Part shown: positions 45,172 to 53,653 of the stretch, one piece after another | Layout of the letters: each line of letters begins with the position of its first letter | Numbering within the stretch: position 1 is the first letter of the stretch | Assembly: GCF_005503145.1 (NCBI RefSeq) | Contig: NZ_SCNV01000004.1 | Span: forward strand, 124,001 to 188,000 | DNA from: Burkholderia sp. 4M9327F10 | GTDB taxonomy: Bacteria > Pseudomonadota > Gammaproteobacteria > Burkholderiales > Burkholderiaceae | DNA: 64,000 bases | Reading direction: 5' to 3' | Translations under genes and position numbers: made by a program | Notes under the pieces: generated by a model | Databases searched by the model: none | Told to the model about the DNA's origin: nothing | What the model saw: only the letters and a program-made list of their open reading frames with translations

Positions 45172-47049
45172 TTACTCGTCCACCAGCAGTTCCGAGTCGT
45201 CGATCTGCTTTACGCCGGCGCCAAGCGCGGCACGCCGCACGCCGGGGTCGGACAGACCCTTGATCAACTCCAGCGCCTGACGCTCGAACAGCCTGCGGTA
45301 CAAGCCTTTCTCGATCTGGATCAGCGCATCGTGACTGCCTTCCTCGATGATCTTGCCCTTATCGAGCACCAGCAGCCGGTCCAGCGCCCGCACGGTCGAC
45401 AGCCGGTGCGCGACGACGAGCGTCGTGCGTCCCACCATCAGCCGTTCCATCGCCTGCTGGATCAGCACCTCACTTTCGCTGTCGAGGCTCGAGGTGGCCT
45501 CGTCCAGAATCAGGATCGGCGCGTCCGCGAGGAAGGCGCGCGCAATCGCCACGCGCTGGCGCTCGCCGCCCGAGAGCTTGACGCCGCGCTCGCCTACCAG
45601 CGTGTCGTAGCCGTTAGGCAGCGCCATGATGAAGTCATGGGCGCTGGCGAGCTTCGCGGCCCGCTCGATCTCGGCGTGCGTCGCGCCAGGACGGGCGTAG
45701 GCGATGTTCTCGGCCAGCGTGCGGTGAAACAGCACCGGCTCCTGCTGGACGATGGCGATCTGGCTGCGCAGCGACGCCTGGCTGACCCGGGCGATGTCCT
45801 GCCCGTCAATGGTGATGCGCCCGCCGTTGACGTCATAGAGCCGCTGGATCAGCTTGATGAACGTCGTCTTGCCTGAACCCGAATGTCCCACCAGCCCCAC
45901 GCGCTCACCCGGCGCAATGCGTACCGAGAAGTTGTCGTAGAGCGGTGCAGCGAGCGAGCCATAGTGGAACGTGACGCGCTCGAAACGGATCTCGCCTTTT
46001 TCGATTGCGATCGGACGCGCGCCGGGCATGTCCTCGATACCCAGATGCTGCTTTTCGAGCTCCACCAGTTCTTCCATATCGTTGACCGAGCGCTGCAGGT
46101 TGCGGATGTGCATGCCCACTTCACGCAGATAGCCCTGCAACATGAAGAACATCGTCAACGCGAACGTGATGTCGCCCACGCTGGCTTCGCCACGCGTCCA
46201 CAGGAACAGCGCAGCACCGAGGATCGACGCCTGGATCAACACCAGCATGCCGCCTTGCGCGCCGCCATTGAGCGTGCCGCGCACCCAGGTGCGTTTGGTG
46301 CGGTGGCGCCACTTCTCGACGATGCGAGCGAGCAGAACTTCTTCGCGTGCTTCGGCGCCGAACGCCTTGACGACCGCGTTGCAGCTCACCGCATCGGCCA
46401 GCGCGCCACCCATTTTGGTGTCCCACGTGTTGGCGAGACGCGCGGCAGGCGCGACGAAGCCGAGCGACAGCATGGCCGTCACCGTGATATAGAGCACCGA
46501 GCCGAGGCCCACGACCGCGCCCATCAACGGCCAGCGAGCGCCGAGCAGAACGGTGGAGCCCACCAGCATGACGACCGATGGAAACAGCGCGATCAGCAGC
46601 GTGTCGTTGAGTATGTCGAGCGCCCACATGCCGCGCGTGATCTTGCGCACCGTGGAGCCGGCAAAGCTGTTGGCATGCCAGTCGGTCGAGAAACGCTGCA
46701 CCCGGTGAAAGGCATTGCCGGCGACCCGGCTCATCATCTTGAGCGTGAAGACGATGATGTTCCGGTAGACGCCCTGATTCAGCAAGGTGGCGCCCAGACC
46801 GAGTCCGACCAGCGTGGCGAACGCAGTGATGGCCGCATGCCGTGCCTCCGGGTTCCCCGTGGCGCCGGAAGCAATGGCGTCCACGAGATGTCCCGCAAAC
46901 ATCGGAGTGAGCACGTCGGCCAATGCCGCGAGCAGCACGAGGCCGGTGACCGCGAAGATGCGCCAAGGCTGTTCGCGCCAGTGCCGGAAGGTGAAGCCGA
47001 GGACGTCCTTAAAGGCTTGTCCGCTAAAGTCGAGTTTTTTTGTAGTCAT
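45172..47049 (-). CDS. ABC transporter, fused membrane and ATPase domains
   Basis: This 625-residue half-transporter has a membrane domain in about residues 25-330 and a C-terminal ATPase: Walker A G-H-S-G-S-G-K-T-T-F, signature L-S-G-G-E-R-Q-R-V-A-I-A-R, Walker B I-L-I-L-D-E-A-T-S-S-L-D and A-H-R-L-S-T. The tail after the ATPase is about 40 residues longer than usual. It is an exporter of unknown substrate. It differs clearly from the exporter at 36596-38431 and is a single-gene unit with its own terminator. Confidence 0.92.
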   Translation of the reverse strand: MTTKKLDFSGQAFKDVLGFTFRHWREQPWRIFAVTGLVLLAALADVLTPMFAGHLVDAIASGATGNPEARHAAITAFATLVGLGLGATLLNQGVYRNIIVFTLKMMSRVAGNAFHRVQRFSTDWHANSFAGSTVRKITRGMWALDILNDTLLIALFPSVVMLVGSTVLLGARWPLMGAVVGLGSVLYITVTAMLSLGFVAPAARLANTWDTKMGGALADAVSCNAVVKAFGAEAREEVLLARIVEKWRHRTKRTWVRGTLNGGAQGGMLVLIQASILGAALFLWTRGEASVGDITFALTMFFMLQGYLREVGMHIRNLQRSVNDMEELVELEKQHLGIEDMPGARPIAIEKGEIRFERVTFHYGSLAAPLYDNFSVRIAPGERVGLVGHSGSGKTTFIKLIQRLYDVNGGRITIDGQDIARVSQASLRSQIAIVQQEPVLFHRTLAENIAYARPGATHAEIERAAKLASAHDFIMALPNGYDTLVGERGVKLSGGERQRVAIARAFLADAPILILDEATSSLDSESEVLIQQAMERLMVGRTTLVVAHRLSTVRALDRLLVLDKGKIIEEGSHDALIQIEKGLYRRLFERQALELIKGLSDPGVRRAALGAGVKQIDDSELLVDE

Positions 47050-47957
47050 TGGTCACGGCCTGGGGACGCAGAGACCCCGGGATTCCATTCAGGAGCAACA
47101 GGAATAGACAGCCGACGCGGGCCAGAACCGTCTGGCGAGCGAGTATTAGACCGTCTGGAAAATGCGCAGGCTTGCCGAAATGGCGGACCTACGTTGGCGA
47201 CTGGTTACGGTCGCGAGGCCACGTAAAGAGTGGCAATGTGCACGCTGAACAACATGTGATGCCTCCCTTTAGTGTTGAGTGAAGTGAAGAAGATGTTTTC
47301 GGAGCTGATGTCCGAGGTTTGAATATATAGCGGGTTTATCGCGGTGGCAAGCGGGAGATGTGGGGTGTGGTTGATTTGGTACGAGGAATTGGGGGGAGAG
47401 GGTGTTACCTGTGAGCGAAAAATGCAGTCGGCATTTTTGGGGTGTTTTGCACACGTCCCGTAGCCGGGGTATCGCAGGAAGTGGTGTATGCAGGCAAAAA
47501 CCCGAGGCTACGCCGAACACCCCAGGAAATTCGCCTGATGGCTTGAATGTTTCAGCGTGGGAGACCTGTCGAGCTCAAGTGAGATCGCTTGAAAAGCAGT
47601 GGTGAACACGTTCGGACCGATCAACGAATAAGCGCTTATCTTCGAAGCGGTCGGTATGCATCGAGGGTCATCCAACCTGCTCGGCAGCGCCGGGTCTGCT
47701 TCGCCGGGATTCCCGTTGTTCGTCCTCTGGCGATGAGGTCACTAGCAGCGTCGTCGGGTTGCGCCGCCCCAAGGGCGGTTTTTGCATTTCTGATGGACCT
47801 CGTTTCGGACTCCTCTGATATCACGTCACGCGGCGTTTCGCAGACGATTGAAATTGGGTTTGCGTATCCAGTTGCGCTGTACGAACCCGTGGGCGCAGGA
47901 GGCGCTCGCTCGCGCGAGGAATTACCTGCGACGATTCACCGGAGACGGAAAACGGAA
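47050..47957. other. Spacer at the left edge of the accessory region
   Basis: About 900 bases separate the ABC exporter from the small gene before PAAR. No open frame here has convincing sequence. The frame of the downstream small gene stays open back to 47589, but without a recognised domain. The composition is less GC-rich than the housekeeping regions, which fits acquired or decayed DNA. Confidence 0.45.
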
Positions 47958-48161
47958 ATGACAGATAAGCAGAAGCAAGAAACGACGTACCTGTGTGCGA
48001 TCGTTAATGCAAGCACCGAGCGTGGCGGTCGTGTAAGCATGCTGGCTGAAGCGCGAGAGCCTGCGTTTGCGGGCGTTGGCGAGCAGGTTTTCGGTATGTT
48101 TGATCCGGCCAAAACGTTACCCGGGAGCGCAGTCACCCGCGAAGGGAGGGCTTATGCGTAA
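47958..48161 (+). CDS. Small protein of unknown function upstream of PAAR
   Basis: The predicted 67-residue product contains T-T-Y-L-C-A-I-V-N-A-S-T-E-R-G-G-R-V-S and ends G-R-A-Y-A. I recognise no family. An ACGGAA site precedes the ATG at 47958, and the frame is open upstream to 47589, so a longer protein is possible. Its stop overlaps the PAAR start by eight bases, suggesting translational coupling and a linked role, for example as an adaptor. It could also be a chance frame. Confidence 0.4.
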   Translation: MTDKQKQETTYLCAIVNASTERGGRVSMLAEAREPAFAGVGEQVFGMFDPAKTLPGSAVTREGRAYA

Positions 48162-48525
48162 GGCAGCGGTTCGGCACGGAGACCCGACGACAGCGCGAGG
48201 TTTTGTACTTGCCTATTCGTCCACGATTCACGACAACGGTAAAAAGGTTGCTCTGAGCGGCGATGAGGCAACCTGCGGCAACTGCAAGGGCGTATTCAAG
48301 ATATTCGGCACTGGCCGGGGGATGTCGGAAAGGGGCCGCGATATTGTAGGGGATGGCGACAGGGTGCTGTGTCCGTGCGGCAAGAACCGCGTCATGGTCG
48401 GCGCGAATCCCAGAATTTTTCTCGAAACAACTGGCGATACAGCAAGCGCGGGCAGCTCTAGTCCCGCATACAGAGAGAGTTCCTCGTCGGCTTCGGTAGT
48501 CTTTGACGAACGGGTTCGCGATTGA
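48154..48525 (+). CDS. PAAR-domain protein (type VI secretion spike tip type)
   Basis: The 123-residue product begins M-R-K-A-A-V-R-H-G-D-P-T-T and has the PAAR-like body: S-G-D-E-A-T-C-G-N-C-K-G, a later C-P-C-G, and K-N-R-V-M-V-G-A-N-P. PAAR proteins cap the VgrG spike of type VI secretion systems and carry effectors. GGGAGG lies a few bases before the ATG at 48154. No VgrG or Hcp gene is in the window. A serine-rich tail ends F-D-E-R-V-R-D; longer relatives often continue into an effector domain, so it may be shortened. Confidence 0.8.
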   Translation: MRKAAVRHGDPTTARGFVLAYSSTIHDNGKKVALSGDEATCGNCKGVFKIFGTGRGMSERGRDIVGDGDRVLCPCGKNRVMVGANPRIFLETTGDTASAGSSSPAYRESSSSASVVFDERVRD

Positions 48526-48643
48526 CGAACAATGGTGCTCTTGGCACGTTGGAAACCTTTGCGTGCTTTACCTTAAATATGCGAACTGGACCGGGCTATT
48601 CAGATTTGGGTGAGTCGAAGCAAATTCTCTTCTGGCCAGTGAA

Positions 48644-48973
48644 ATGAAACGACTGCCGGGCGTCATTTCAGCGATGGGCGTCGGACTCCTGGTGGCATGG
48701 TTCTTTGGCTATGTGACGAGCCAGATCGATTGGCCGCTTCCGAAACCCCCGATCCACGGATGCTATGAGATCGACCATTGCGATGTGCCTTGGTGGGTGA
48801 TGGCAATCTTCATTTGGTGGTTTTTGGGTCCGGCAGTCGTCTATGGCGGCATTGCCTATGTGGGTATCGGGAAGCGATGGTCGTTCACGAGGCGGGCAGT
48901 GACTTTTTCGGCTCTGCTGCTGGTCACCGGTTGCCTGTACTTTTCTTGGTACGTTTTTCGTTACTTTGGCTGA
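48644..48973 (+). CDS. Small membrane protein of unknown function
   Basis: The 109-residue product has three hydrophobic segments, about residues 8-25, 49-72 and 82-104. A short loop between the first two contains two cysteines (H-G-C-Y-E-I-D-H-C). I recognise no family. It lies 118 bases after the PAAR gene on the same strand. Small multi-helix proteins beside secretion effectors are sometimes immunity proteins, but nothing in the sequence proves that here. Confidence 0.55.
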   Translation: MKRLPGVISAMGVGLLVAWFFGYVTSQIDWPLPKPPIHGCYEIDHCDVPWWVMAIFIWWFLGPAVVYGGIAYVGIGKRWSFTRRAVTFSALLLVTGCLYFSWYVFRYFG

Positions 48974-49604
48974 GCGTGCGCGTCGGCGTGAGGCCGGCGA
49001 CGGAAAGGTTGTCGGCGTCTGTGTGGAACCGCCCCGTATGCATTGGCAGGCACAGATGTATTTCGCCCGTGCTTCCATCGTTTGGTGGCATCGACTTGTC
49101 CATGTCGTTTGATTTCAGTCAGTCTCAGCGTTGCAGTGCAGGGCGAGTAGCCGGGGGCGGGAGATCGTCAACTGGCTCCTCGAAGGTCGCCGTCTTCGCA
49201 GTTGGCCTTTCCGCTGCACTTTCGGTCGTGTCGGGTGCGTTAGGGGTGCCCTTGTAAACCATCGTGAAATCGCGTTTACCCTTGCCTTTTGCGTGGTGCA
49301 ATTGGCAAACAGATCGACAAGCTGGCCACAGGCGGAATTCAAGGGACTCGATCTGGACGATGCGCGCCTGAACCAGGCAAGTATAAGTTCTGCAATGAGC
49401 AATAGGCGCAGCGCTTGACTTGACGCTCCTGCTACTAATGACTTGCTTACGCGGCACCAATTGATACACTTGCAAAATCGTTGCACTGGCTGATCGATCC
49501 GACTGCCGCGTCCATTGCCAAGAGGGCGGGCGCGCTGTCATTCGCGATGCTCACAATGAGCATTCGATCTGCAGGCTCGGGATCCACTATCGTTAAGGGA
49601 TTTG
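48974..49604. other. Gene-free stretch before the DUF4157 gene
   Basis: Apart from the transposase remnant at 49247-49374, no supported gene lies here. Minus-strand frames across the remnant (ending around M-V-Y-K-G) recur in both copies only because the DNA is repeated. The area before 49605 has moderate AT content and probably holds the promoter of the DUF4157 gene, but no clear -35/-10 pair was seen. Confidence 0.5.
49247..49374 (+). mobile_element. IS4-type transposase remnant, left copy
   Basis: The plus-strand frame reads S-T-S-W-P-Q-A-E-F-K-G-L-D-L-D-D-A-R-L-N, matching the N-terminal DNA-binding segment of IS4-family transposases (W-x-x-E-E-F-x-x-x-D-L-G-D-A-R-L-N). Coding continuity is lost right after it. 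The 128 bases recur at 51042-51169 with six differences. The rest of the element, including any intact ends, is missing. Confidence 0.65.
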
Positions 49605-50900
49605 GTGAACATGCAAACCTATGCACAGACTGCTAATGAGAAAGCCAAGCAGCAAAGCCAGGCACTGCAACAGCCAATACAAAGGTTAGCGCAATCTCAG
49701 GTGGAATTTGACGATACTCGTGCGGATGCTGCGCAGCTAAAACATCAGCAAACCGTGATGAGGAATAGCCCGCGGCAACAACAGCTCGAAGTCCTGCAGG
49801 CTATGATGAGAAATAGCCCGCGGCAGCAACAGCTCGAAGTCCTGCAGGCTGTGATGAGAAATAGCCCGCGACAGCAACAGCTCGGAGTCCTGCAGGCTAT
49901 GATGAGAAATAGCCCGCAGCAACAACAGTTCCTGGCCATGCAAGCCAAGTTTGAAGGCAAAGCGGCACAGCGCGAAGTTAATGCCGAGGCTGTCAAGCCC
50001 AATAATACGGGTCTGCCCGACAGTCTTAAGTCAGGTATTGAATCGCTTTCCGGCATGAGCATGGATCATGTGAAGGTGCACTATAACTCCGGCAAACCGG
50101 CGCAATTAAATGCCCATGCCTATGCACAGGGCAGTGAGATTCATGTGGCACCTGGCCAGGAGCAGCACTTGCCACACGAGGCTTGGCACATCGTGCAGCA
50201 GGCGCAGGGGCGAGTGAAGCCGACGCTACAAGCGAAAGGCGGGGTGCCAGTGAATGCTGATGTGGGGCTGGAGGCGGAGGCGGATGCAATGGGAGCAAAA
50301 GCGCTGGGGGCTAGTGCGGCGCAATTAGAAGGTAAAGCGCAGGCCGCTCCGCAGGCCGCTTCAATGTCTTCGGTCGCACAATTATACAGAGACGGCTACG
50401 CCCCTAATTTGGAAGGCCTGATTGTTCCGGACGGGGGAGAGGGTGCGTATAACTATGGCACTTTCCGCCGACCTGGGGGCTGGTACGATAATACGCTTGA
50501 CCGGCTATTCGCGAGAGCAGTTGACGAGGGCAGGTCAAGGACTGTTGAAGTTGTTCCTGGAACTAATATCACGATAGTCCAATGCGAATCGGCCGGAAGT
50601 TGGCACAACATAAATGACATGCAGATAGGCCATATTCAAAATTGGCGAAATTACGTACGCGATGCTGAGCCTGCAACGGTACGTGAAGCGACTAACGCAT
50701 ACAACGACCTGGATAATCTCAGACTTGAGGGTCCAACGGCAAATGCATCTCACGATTTCGAAGCAGGCAGGGATAGTGAGGATGATGGTGATATGTCGGA
50801 CGATGATTTTATAGATAAAAGCGACGGTGGAGTCATGCCGCCGGAAGCGCGGGTTCTGCTTGATGAATATAAAGCTGGCCAGTCGTCTTATTACAAATAG
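49605..50900 (+). CDS. DUF4157 (eCIS-core) protein with nuclease-like C-terminus
   Basis: The product of about 431 residues is a candidate polymorphic toxin. Residues 1-50 are Gln-rich; four 16-residue repeats of the R-N-S-P-R-Q-Q-Q-L-E-V-L-Q-A type follow at about 51-114. A DUF4157 domain at about 140-220 has L-P-D-S-L-K-S-G-I-E and the metalloprotease-like H-E-A-W-H-I-V-Q-Q. The C-terminal part has I-G-H-I-Q-N-W and N-L-R-L-E-G-P-T-A-N-A-S-H, resembling HNH/endonuclease VII-type nucleases; that is an inference. GTG 49605 is well spaced from AAGGGA; ATG 49611 is the alternative. No immunity gene is evident downstream. Confidence 0.82.
   Translation: MNMQTYAQTANEKAKQQSQALQQPIQRLAQSQVEFDDTRADAAQLKHQQTVMRNSPRQQQLEVLQAMMRNSPRQQQLEVLQAVMRNSPRQQQLGVLQAMMRNSPQQQQFLAMQAKFEGKAAQREVNAEAVKPNNTGLPDSLKSGIESLSGMSMDHVKVHYNSGKPAQLNAHAYAQGSEIHVAPGQEQHLPHEAWHIVQQAQGRVKPTLQAKGGVPVNADVGLEAEADAMGAKALGASAAQLEGKAQAAPQAASMSSVAQLYRDGYAPNLEGLIVPDGGEGAYNYGTFRRPGGWYDNTLDRLFARAVDEGRSRTVEVVPGTNITIVQCESAGSWHNINDMQIGHIQNWRNYVRDAEPATVREATNAYNDLDNLRLEGPTANASHDFEAGRDSEDDGDMSDDDFIDKSDGGVMPPEARVLLDEYKAGQSSYYK
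49755..49946 (+). repeat. Four in-frame 48-bp tandem repeats
   Basis: Four 48-base units encode (V/M)-M-R-N-S-P-R-Q-Q-Q-L-E-V-L-Q-A. Units one to three are nearly identical in DNA; the fourth has diverged to Q-Q-Q-Q-F-L-A-M-Q-A. They lie inside the DUF4157 gene before its core domain, and the unit length keeps the frame, so copy number could change without breaking the protein. Confidence 0.92.
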
Positions 50901-51041
50901 AACATCCTCGCTCGCACCATGTGCCTATAGTAATCCGCTGCGAGATGCGGGGCGAGGGCGATAAATCCACCTCGTCGTACACAAGTCCGGACTGCCGACC
51001 TGACAGTGCCAAAATTCTGTTTACATTCAGTTGGTTAGCGT

Positions 51042-51246
51042 TGCCCTTGTAAACCATCGTGAAATTGCGTTTACTCTTGCCTTTTGCGTGGCGCAATTGG
51101 CAAACAGATCGACAAGCTGGCCACAGGCGGAATTCAAGGGACTCGATCTGGGTGATGCGTGCCTGAACCTGCGGGCGAGGATACTGATGGGAAGTATGGC
51201 GGCTGCACCGAATGCTATCCGCATACCTGAGCGCGAAGATCGGTAG
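51042..51246 (+). mobile_element. IS4-type transposase remnant, right copy
   Basis: The first 128 bases repeat 49247-49374 (122 of 128 identical). The frame reads S-W-P-Q-A-E-F-K-G-L-D-L-G-D-A-C-L-N, then continues as R-A-R-I-L-M-G-S-M-A-A-A-P-N-A, again like an IS4 transposase N-terminus, before a stop at 51244-51246. This copy keeps slightly more transposase sequence than the left one. Confidence 0.65.
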
Positions 51247-51292
51247 GCTAGTGGTTGTGTTGAGCTGCTCTTCCGGTTGGGAAGCCGGAAGA

Positions 51293-51320
51293 AAAAAGCC
51301 CCGTGAGTACGGGGCTTTTT
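51293..51320 (-). terminator. Intrinsic terminator after tRNA-Val
   Basis: AAAAAGCCCCGT (51293-51304) pairs perfectly with ACGGGGCTTTTT (51309-51320) around GAGT. The minus-strand tRNA-Val ends 87 bases upstream of it. The stem has A and T runs on both sides, so it can work in both directions. Confidence 0.88.
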
Positions 51321-51406
51321 CATGTCGCTTTAACAGAAGCTCTCTATGGGCCGTAGTAACCGACCGAACCAACGCTTGATGCGTTTCCAGAGGCTTCGGA
51401 GGAATC

Positions 51407-51481
51407 TGGTGGGTGGTACAGGGATTGAACCTGTGACCCCTGCCGTGTGAAGGCAGTGCTCTACCGCTGAGCTAACCACCC
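51407..51481 (-). tRNA. tRNA-Val (CAC)
   Basis: On the minus strand the 75-base gene has acceptor arms GGGTGGT/ACCACCC, the anticodon arm CTGCC-TTCACAC-GGCAG with anticodon CAC, a T arm with GTTCAATCC, and an encoded CCA. It marks the boundary between the accessory stretch and the core genes starting with dnaQ. Confidence 0.97.
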
Positions 51482-51529
51482 GAAGAGATTGAGATTATGT
51501 CAGAGGATCTTCGGCTCGTAAAGTATTTT

Positions 51530-52264
51530 TTAAGCAGTTTGCTCATCGGCGGCCGCGACAGGTTGAAGACGCCACACGCTCGTCCCCTTGACCGCCTTGT
51601 CGAGGCCATCGAGCACAGCCTGATGCGCAGCAATTTCCTCTTCGCTGGCAACGATCACCGGCAGCTCGATCGAGTTAAGCGCGACTCGCGGCGCGTGCTC
51701 GCCACCCCCTGTCGACGCTTCACCCAGCATGTCGATAACAAGGCTTTCCTGGCCACGCGTCATCGCCAGATACACTTCGGCCAACAGTTCCGAGTCGAGC
51801 AGCGCGCCGTGCAGCGTACGGTGCGCATTGCTGATGCCAAAGCGATCACACAGCGCATCCAGCGAATTGCGCTTGCCGGGGAACATCGCCTTGGCCCGCA
51901 CCAGCGTGTCGATCACCTCGCCGCACTGCGAGCTAAACGACGGCAAGCCGAGCAAGGAAAATTCAGCGTCGAGAAAGCCGATATCGAACGGCGCGTTGTG
52001 AATGATCAGATCCGCGCCCTGGATGAAGTCGCGCAACTCGTTGGCGATCTCCGCGAACTTCGGCTTGTCGCTCAAAAATTCGGTGGTCAGGCCGTGGACC
52101 GCCAGTGCGCCCGGATCGCTGTCGCGTTCCGGGTTGATGTAGAAGTGCAGGTTGTTGCCGGTGAGCCGGCGGTTCACCAGTTCGACGCAGCCGATTTCGA
52201 TAATGCGGTCGCCGGTGCGCGCATTCAGGCCGGTGGTTTCAGTATCGAGGATGAGTTGACGCAT
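51530..52264 (-). CDS. dnaQ: DNA polymerase III epsilon subunit
   Basis: DnaQ is the 3'-5' proofreading exonuclease of the replicative polymerase. The 244-residue product starts M-R-Q-L-I-L-D-T-E-T-T-G-L, with the first two acidic residues of the DEDDh site. It has H-N-A-P-F-D-I-G-F-L and H-G-A-L-L-D-S-E-L-L-A-E-V-Y with the catalytic histidine and last aspartate. The C-terminal tail would bind the alpha subunit. rnhA lies upstream on the same strand, the conserved rnhA-dnaQ pair. Confidence 0.96.
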   Translation of the reverse strand: MRQLILDTETTGLNARTGDRIIEIGCVELVNRRLTGNNLHFYINPERDSDPGALAVHGLTTEFLSDKPKFAEIANELRDFIQGADLIIHNAPFDIGFLDAEFSLLGLPSFSSQCGEVIDTLVRAKAMFPGKRNSLDALCDRFGISNAHRTLHGALLDSELLAEVYLAMTRGQESLVIDMLGEASTGGGEHAPRVALNSIELPVIVASEEEIAAHQAVLDGLDKAVKGTSVWRLQPVAAADEQTA

Positions 52265-52375
52265 GTCGGATTAGCCCGCTCTAAAAATTGGCTGAGAAAA
52301 ACTTGACGGCAGAGGAGTGAAGCAAGCCGGGATGCAGGCAAACGCGCGCAGCGCGCGCCCGAACCATCCCGCGCC

Positions 52376-52822
52376 TCAAATCTCCGCCAGCGAAGCGACC
52401 CCGCGATTCGCCAGCGCGTCGGCGCGCTCGTTCTCCGGATGTCCCGCGTGCCCCTTCACCCAGCGCCACTCGATCTCATGCTGCTGAACGGCCGTATCGA
52501 GCCGCTTCCACAGATCGGCATTCTTCACCGGCGTCTTCGCCGCAGTCATCCAGTTTTTCTTCTTCCAGCCGTGGATCCACTCGCTGATGCCTTTCTGGAC
52601 ATATTGCGAATCGGTATGCACCACAGCCTTGCAAGGCCGCTTCAACGCTTCGAGCGCGGCGATTACGGCCATCAGCTCCATGCGGTTGTTGGTGGTGTTC
52701 GCTTCGCCGCCGAACATTTCCTTTTCCTGTGCGCCGAAGCGCAGCAAGGCGCCCCAGCCGCCGGGGCCTGGATTGCCTTTGCAGGCGCCGTCGGTATAAA
52801 TGTCGATGAGGTCGGAAGTCAT
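52376..52822 (-). CDS. rnhA: Ribonuclease HI
   Basis: RNase HI cuts RNA in RNA-DNA hybrids. The 148-residue product begins [20 protein letters not shown], with the first catalytic aspartate. It also has [15 protein letters not shown] and [15 protein letters not shown]. The ATG at 52822 overlaps the upstream methyltransferase stop (ATGA), giving tight coupling; the longer reading frame to 53014 is the methyltransferase region in another frame. Confidence 0.97.
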   Translation of the reverse strand: MTSDLIDIYTDGACKGNPGPGGWGALLRFGAQEKEMFGGEANTTNNRMELMAVIAALEALKRPCKAVVHTDSQYVQKGISEWIHGWKKKNWMTAAKTPVKNADLWKRLDTAVQQHEIEWRWVKGHAGHPENERADALANRGVASLAEI

Positions 52823-53634
52823 TTTCTCTGATTGCGTGTGTTCGGGGTGGCGGCGGGGGCGAGGCCCGCGGCAAGCACGGGCTTTTTCACCTTCACGGGG
52901 CCGATGAGGCGCATGCCGGGCACGCGCTTGATCGCCTTCACCATGTAGGTGGCGCCGAAGATCGGCCACCAGCGGTCGCCGGCAGCTTCCATGAAGCTGT
53001 AGCGCGCGAGCCACTGATCGCTGACGAGGGGCGGACGATAGCAGCCGAAGCGTCCGCGTTCAAGGTCGAAGCCGAGGAGTTTAATCCAGTCCTTCAGGCG
53101 GGTGAATGCAATCAGGTCGTGCGCAGCCGGGACGAACGGCCGCCCCGTCACCTTGCCGACCGACTGCCGGGCGCCCCACAGCGAGAGCGAATTGAAGCCG
53201 AGGATGATCAACTGGCCTTCCGGCATCAGCACGCGCTCGGCTTCGCGCAGCAGCCGGTGCGGGTCGCGCGTGAACTCGAGCGTATGCGGCATCACGATCA
53301 GGTCGACGCTCTGCGCCTCGAAAGGCAGGTCCAGCAGGTCGCACCAGACCGCGCTGCGGCCCGGCGGCGCATGTCTTTCGGGTGCGGCGGCGCCTGCCGC
53401 GCGTGGAAATTCATAGGGTGCGCTGGCGCCGCTGGCGGCATCCAGCACGAGGCCCCGGCACGGCATGCGGTTCTCGCGCAGCGCATCGAGCTGCGGCAGA
53501 CCGAGCTGCAGCGCGTGGTAGCCGAACACGTCCGACACCACCCGGTCGAGCTGCGCCTGTTCCCATTCCAGCACGTAACGTCCGGGTGGCGAATCGGTCC
53601 AGGCGGGCCAGTCTATAATCGTTCGGTCAGACAT
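52819..53634 (-). CDS. Class I SAM-dependent methyltransferase
   Basis: This protein of about 271 residues has a methyltransferase core: [10 protein letters not shown] in motif [17 protein letters not shown], and [17 protein letters not shown]. It resembles the UbiE/type 11 group encoded beside gloB and rnhA in many Proteobacteria; the substrate is unknown. ATG 53634 is preferred over the in-frame codon at 53697, which would overlap gloB. It starts 19 bases from divergent gloB. Confidence 0.88.
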   Translation of the reverse strand: MSDRTIIDWPAWTDSPPGRYVLEWEQAQLDRVVSDVFGYHALQLGLPQLDALRENRMPCRGLVLDAASGASAPYEFPRAAGAAAPERHAPPGRSAVWCDLLDLPFEAQSVDLIVMPHTLEFTRDPHRLLREAERVLMPEGQLIILGFNSLSLWGARQSVGKVTGRPFVPAAHDLIAFTRLKDWIKLLGFDLERGRFGCYRPPLVSDQWLARYSFMEAAGDRWWPIFGATYMVKAIKRVPGMRLIGPVKVKKPVLAAGLAPAATPNTRNQRK

Positions 53635-53653
53635 ATTGAAGATTGCGTCGCCT

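Larger units (their letters stand above)
50901..51406. other. Gene-free stretch after the DUF4157 gene
   Basis: Between the toxin-like gene and tRNA-Val there is the right transposase remnant, a hairpin CTTCCGG/CCGGAAG at 51270-51291, and the tRNA terminator. No open frame fits an immunity protein. The minus-strand frame through this area only reads across the repeated remnant. Confidence 0.55.

Noticed and set aside
47269..47520. A minus-strand frame of 83 codons upstream of the second ABC exporter.
   Set aside because: It has no ribosome site, hydrophobic pattern or recognisable motif; probably chance.
49755..49946. Regular repeats considered as a CRISPR array.
   Set aside because: The 48-base units are contiguous, have no spacers and encode an in-frame protein repeat inside the DUF4157 gene; no cas genes are present.
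50833..51372. A minus-strand frame after the DUF4157 gene considered as an immunity gene.
   Set aside because: It runs antisense through the toxin gene's end and the repeated transposase fragment, and the shared part also appears in the left repeat, so it is a by-product of the repeat.
51407..51481. tRNA-Val considered as an integration site with a duplicated 3' end at the other edge of the accessory stretch.
   Set aside because: No second copy of the tRNA 3' end was seen by eye around 47.0-47.6 kb, and no integrase gene is present, so an att duplication cannot be supported.
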